DNA from: Pleodorina starrii
Taxonomy: Eukaryota; Chlorophyta; Chlorophyceae; Chlamydomonadales; Volvocaceae
Length of the DNA stretch: 64,000 nt
Assembly (NCBI GenBank): GCA_030267565.1
Contig: BRXU01000065.1
Location: 62,001 to 126,000, forward strand
Direction: 5' to 3'
Shown here piece after piece: positions 61,940-64,000 of this stretch; positions within the stretch are counted from its first letter, which is position 1; the number at the start of each line of letters is the position of its first letter. Made by a program: the position numbers and the translations under genes. The notes under the pieces were generated by a model, which had not been told where the DNA came from, did no database searches, and saw nothing but the letters and a program-made list of their open reading frames with translations.

Positions 61940-62156
61940 CGGTAGCAGAGATGGGCCTCGCCTTTCGGGCTCCCGCTCCGCTACGGGGGCAGATCTCCGT
62001 CCGAACAGAGATCTGAGACTGTGCCCTTGGTCGCCGTCCGCAAGATGGATGCGTTGCATTCCAATGCTCATCATACAGATCCAGAGAGAAGGCTTCGACC
62101 AGGCATGGAACGCTGTCATATCGAAAAACACCTCATCATTTTAAGTCTAGGATCCA
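61940..62156. other. Intergenic with AGATCTC inverted repeat
   Basis: Arms AGATCTC (61991-61997) and GAGATCT (62008-62014) enclose a 10-nt loop; this may be a weak terminator or operator. No gene. Confidence 0.4.
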
Positions 62157-62621
62157 ATGAGTCGGAAAAGCGACTCCCGCCGCCAAGTCGACAAGCAGCT
62201 ATCGTTCGCACTCTACGGGGCGGCGAACCGGATCATGCGGATGCACAGGCCATTCCTGGAGCCGCTTGGTCTGACCTTCCCACAATACCTGGTGATCCTC
62301 GAGCTGCTCGAAACGTCTCCGGGTTTGGTGGGCAAGATTGGCGCCAAGCTTGGCCTTGATACCGGCACGACCACGCCTCTCCTCAAGCGCATGGAGCAGT
62401 CCGGGCTGATCGCGAGGAAGAGTGACCTGCTGGATAAACGCCGGGTCCTTGTCGAGCTGACGCCTGCCGGTCAAGCGTTGCAGGCTTCAGTCTGGGCTGT
62501 TTCCGATCAGGTCAACTCTGCCTGCCAGATTACGGACAGACAGGCGGATGCGCTGCGCAGGGAACTTGATGGTCTGGCGAGACCGGTGAATCAGGATGGA
62601 CAGGTGGAGACTTCAAGCTGA
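62157..62621 (+). CDS. MarR-family regulator resembling OhrR but lacking the sensor cysteine
   Basis: 154 residues. QLSFALYGAANRIMRMHRPFLEPLGLTFPQYLVILELLE closely follows OhrR-type peroxide sensors, but the reactive Cys (usually QLCF) is Ser16 here. The winged helix (KIGAKLGLDTGTTTPLLKRMEQSGLIARKSDLLDKRRVLVELT) is intact. It probably still binds DNA but not through the usual cysteine oxidation. No ohr gene lies next to it. Confidence 0.85.
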   Translation: MSRKSDSRRQVDKQLSFALYGAANRIMRMHRPFLEPLGLTFPQYLVILELLETSPGLVGKIGAKLGLDTGTTTPLLKRMEQSGLIARKSDLLDKRRVLVELTPAGQALQASVWAVSDQVNSACQITDRQADALRRELDGLARPVNQDGQVETSS

Positions 62622-62955
62622 TCCTCCGAACCCCGACGGTGCCGGAGGCCGCACTCTGACGTTTCCGGATCATTGTTTCGCGCCTGACACGGCGGGATCA
62701 GCTCACCGCCGTGGAATGGCGATCCGGTCTCACGCCAGAGATAGCGTATCAACTCTGGCCCACGTCCAGGATGTCTGAACGCTTTGCCGGATCTGACTTT
62801 AGCTTGCTACCATCCGCGACCGGGCGGATGCGATCGGGAATGATCACCTTATCAGGCCGCATCAGTCCAAACATGTCGCGTGCTCGCTCATTGCGGAGGT
62901 CGAGGTCATGATCGGATACGCTTCCTCTGTCGTCAGCGATGGGCAAGTATCTCCG
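62622..62955. other. Intergenic, no gene recognised
   Basis: About 330 nt. Short frames on both strands show no recognisable product. Confidence 0.45.
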
Positions 62956-63210
62956 TCAGCGTGGCGCCAGATACTCCGCTGAAACGTAGCCCGATACACT
63001 CGGCCTGTCGGCAAGCGAGATCCGACACCAGACCTTACCGTCATTCGTCAGGCAGCTCCGACGGGTGAGGCGCGTTCCGTCGGGCAGGCCGATTATGATG
63101 GCGTGGCCGAGGCCCGGGCCTTCGCAAAGCTTCAGGAGATCGTTGGGACCGGCGCTCTGAACCACTGCACCAGAACCAGCCGCGCATCCGGTGGTCATCA
63201 CGAGAGCCAA
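62956..63210 (-). CDS. Small SH3-like secreted protein
   Basis: About 84 residues. VMTTGCAAGSG resembles a lipobox, and the rest, with VWCRISLADRPSVSGYVSAEYLAPR, matches bacterial SH3 domain proteins that often bind the cell wall. No ATG gives a full signal peptide; the frame opens at TTG 63210 after an in-frame stop, so the 5' end may be lost or misread. Confidence 0.5.
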   Translation of the reverse strand: MALVMTTGCAAGSGAVVQSAGPNDLLKLCEGPGLGHAIIIGLPDGTRLTRRSCLTNDGKVWCRISLADRPSVSGYVSAEYLAPR

Positions 63211-63378
63211 AAGAACAGCAATCTGCGTTCACATTATCCAACCCGCTTCGTATTGCCGTTACTACGGCGCCATCTAGACAGATGATAGCAGTGAGGTTTC
63301 AGGCGCAAACAAGGATGCTGTCCGATCGACAGTTCTAATGCCGTTCCTCAATCCCGGCGACGTTGTGCCCGGGCAACT

Positions 63379-63705
63379 TCAAAGAGGCTTCAGCGGTTTG
63401 TAGGGCAGGGGTGGGTATATCACCTCGATCTCGTCCTCTTTTCTGACAACGCCGCCAGCTTTGACGGCCGCCATGATCCCGGTCTTTCGGACAAGACGTC
63501 CGTCTGCGCCCTTGTCGAGAACCGCCTTCATGAGACCTTTCTGGAATTTGTCGATCTGTGAGCAGGGGTTTCTCAAGCCCGTCACGACCAACTGCACATC
63601 AGGACCGATACGCAGAACGGCTCCCTCCGGGAGAGAGAGGAGTGCCAGATTTTTTGAGAAGCGATGCCCCTTGGCCTTCGCAACTGCAACCACGGTGCCT
63701 GTCAT
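63379..63705 (-). pseudogene. MOSC-domain protein with internal deletion
   Basis: From the ATG at 63705, MTGTVVAVAKAKGHRFSKN starts like a MOSC protein but jumps straight to LALLSLPEGAVLRIGPDVQLVVTGLRNPCSQID, omitting the roughly 60-70 residues that normally lie between. The end (GLMKAVLDKGADGRLVRKTGIMAAVKAGG) is normal and includes the conserved Cys in RNPC. 108 residues against about 180. MOSC domains bind molybdopterin and sulfur carriers; this one probably does not fold normally. The frame itself stays open. Confidence 0.7.
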
Positions 63706-64000
63706 AGCCGCCTCAACTTTAACCCTTACTGCAGAACTGGAGGCGAATTGCCACACGCAACGAGCTTTGCCCGATCCGCTTCCTCTGGGTCCGCGGCTTG
63801 GCCGCCATCGTAAGCTAGTGATCGTGAGTCTTGGATCGTATCACCGCGTACCTGCCTAAATTCTGTGACAAACTTACCCACTCAGACACTCCGGCCACAT
63901 TTGTGCAGTATAATTATGGATCCGTTAGTAAAGCTGCGTTAAGCAAGAAGTTGCTCAAAATGGAGATTCTCGGCGGATGTGCGCTTACCGGTTCTGCGAT

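Noticed and set aside
60893..62131. 412-codon minus-strand frame
   Set aside because: Antisense to the RHE_PE00001-family gene; no recognisable domain.
1..64000. tRNA or rRNA genes
   Set aside because: No cloverleaf-like or rRNA-like stretch was noticed on reading; tRNAscan would be the decisive check.

Overview
The window looks like part of a large repABC-type plasmid or chromid from an alphaproteobacterium of the Rhodobacteraceae, most likely Paracoccus or a close relative. The evidence is a complete repA-repB-repC cassette (58929 to 55486, minus strand) with two copies of the 16-bp partition palindrome GTTGACAGCTGTCAAC, the alphaproteobacterial SOS box GTTC-N7-GTTC in front of imuA-imuB, an RHE_PE00001-type plasmid protein, and GC-rich coding in the core genes. 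Five insertion sequences or scars (two IS1182-like, one IS30-like, and IS30 and MFS/ParE fragments), several broken genes and AT-richer islands show a mosaic accessory replicon. No rRNA or tRNA gene was seen.

Layout. 1-2.5 kb: SOS mutagenesis genes imuB (cut by the window edge) and imuA with their LexA box, and a frameshifted SRAP gene. 2.9-4.5 kb: IS1182-like element. 4.6-7.7 kb: a degenerate glycosyltransferase-51 protein and an rsbQ / PAS-GGDEF signalling pair. 8.6-10.8 kb: chemoreceptor. 10.9-12.4 kb: second IS1182-like element. 12.75-13.36 kb: a compact type III toxin-antitoxin locus, with a promoter, two 51-nt tandem RNA repeats that can each fold as an H-type pseudoknot, a terminator and a small ToxN/AbiQ/TenpN-like endoribonuclease gene. 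13.4-15 kb: Sco / PCu(A)C copper delivery genes. 15.1-17 kb: mntH and mntR around an operator. 17-22 kb: dsbA-dsbB-lspA-methyltransferase-zntA, divergent from a MerR regulator. 22-26.7 kb: envelope genes (M23 peptidase, three L,D-transpeptidases, DUF411). 27-28.3 kb: ArsR regulator and BASS-type transporter. 28.7-38.9 kb: a large copper-resistance island (TolC, multicopper oxidase, cupredoxin, CusF-like, DUF305, cueR, DUF411, Grx-MauE, copA, copZ). 39-40.8 kb: recombination scars and IS30.

41-53.5 kb is an AT-richer defence and accessory island. It holds a DUF4258-like / uracil-DNA-glycosylase-like / HTH operon, three unknown genes on the minus strand, and a tight six-gene minus-strand operon: a FitA-VapC toxin-antitoxin pair coupled by an ATGA overlap to an MmeI-like N6-adenine methyltransferase, a small PD-(D/E)XK-like nuclease, an SF2 helicase and a GIY-YIG nuclease. 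I cannot map this last set to a named defence system, and with the type III toxin-antitoxin locus it is the best candidate here for an undescribed system.

53.5-64 kb: a frameshifted uracil-DNA-glycosylase gene, one copy of a diverged dispersed repeat (the other copy is at 2.7 kb), a DUF1349 protein, the repABC replicon with a probable countertranscribed RNA, a VapBC pair, a long serine resolvase with a possible res site, RHE_PE00001, an OhrR-like MarR regulator lacking its sensor cysteine, and an internally deleted MOSC protein. The functional theme is metal handling (Cu, Mn, Zn/Cd), envelope and disulfide chemistry, and plasmid maintenance and defence.
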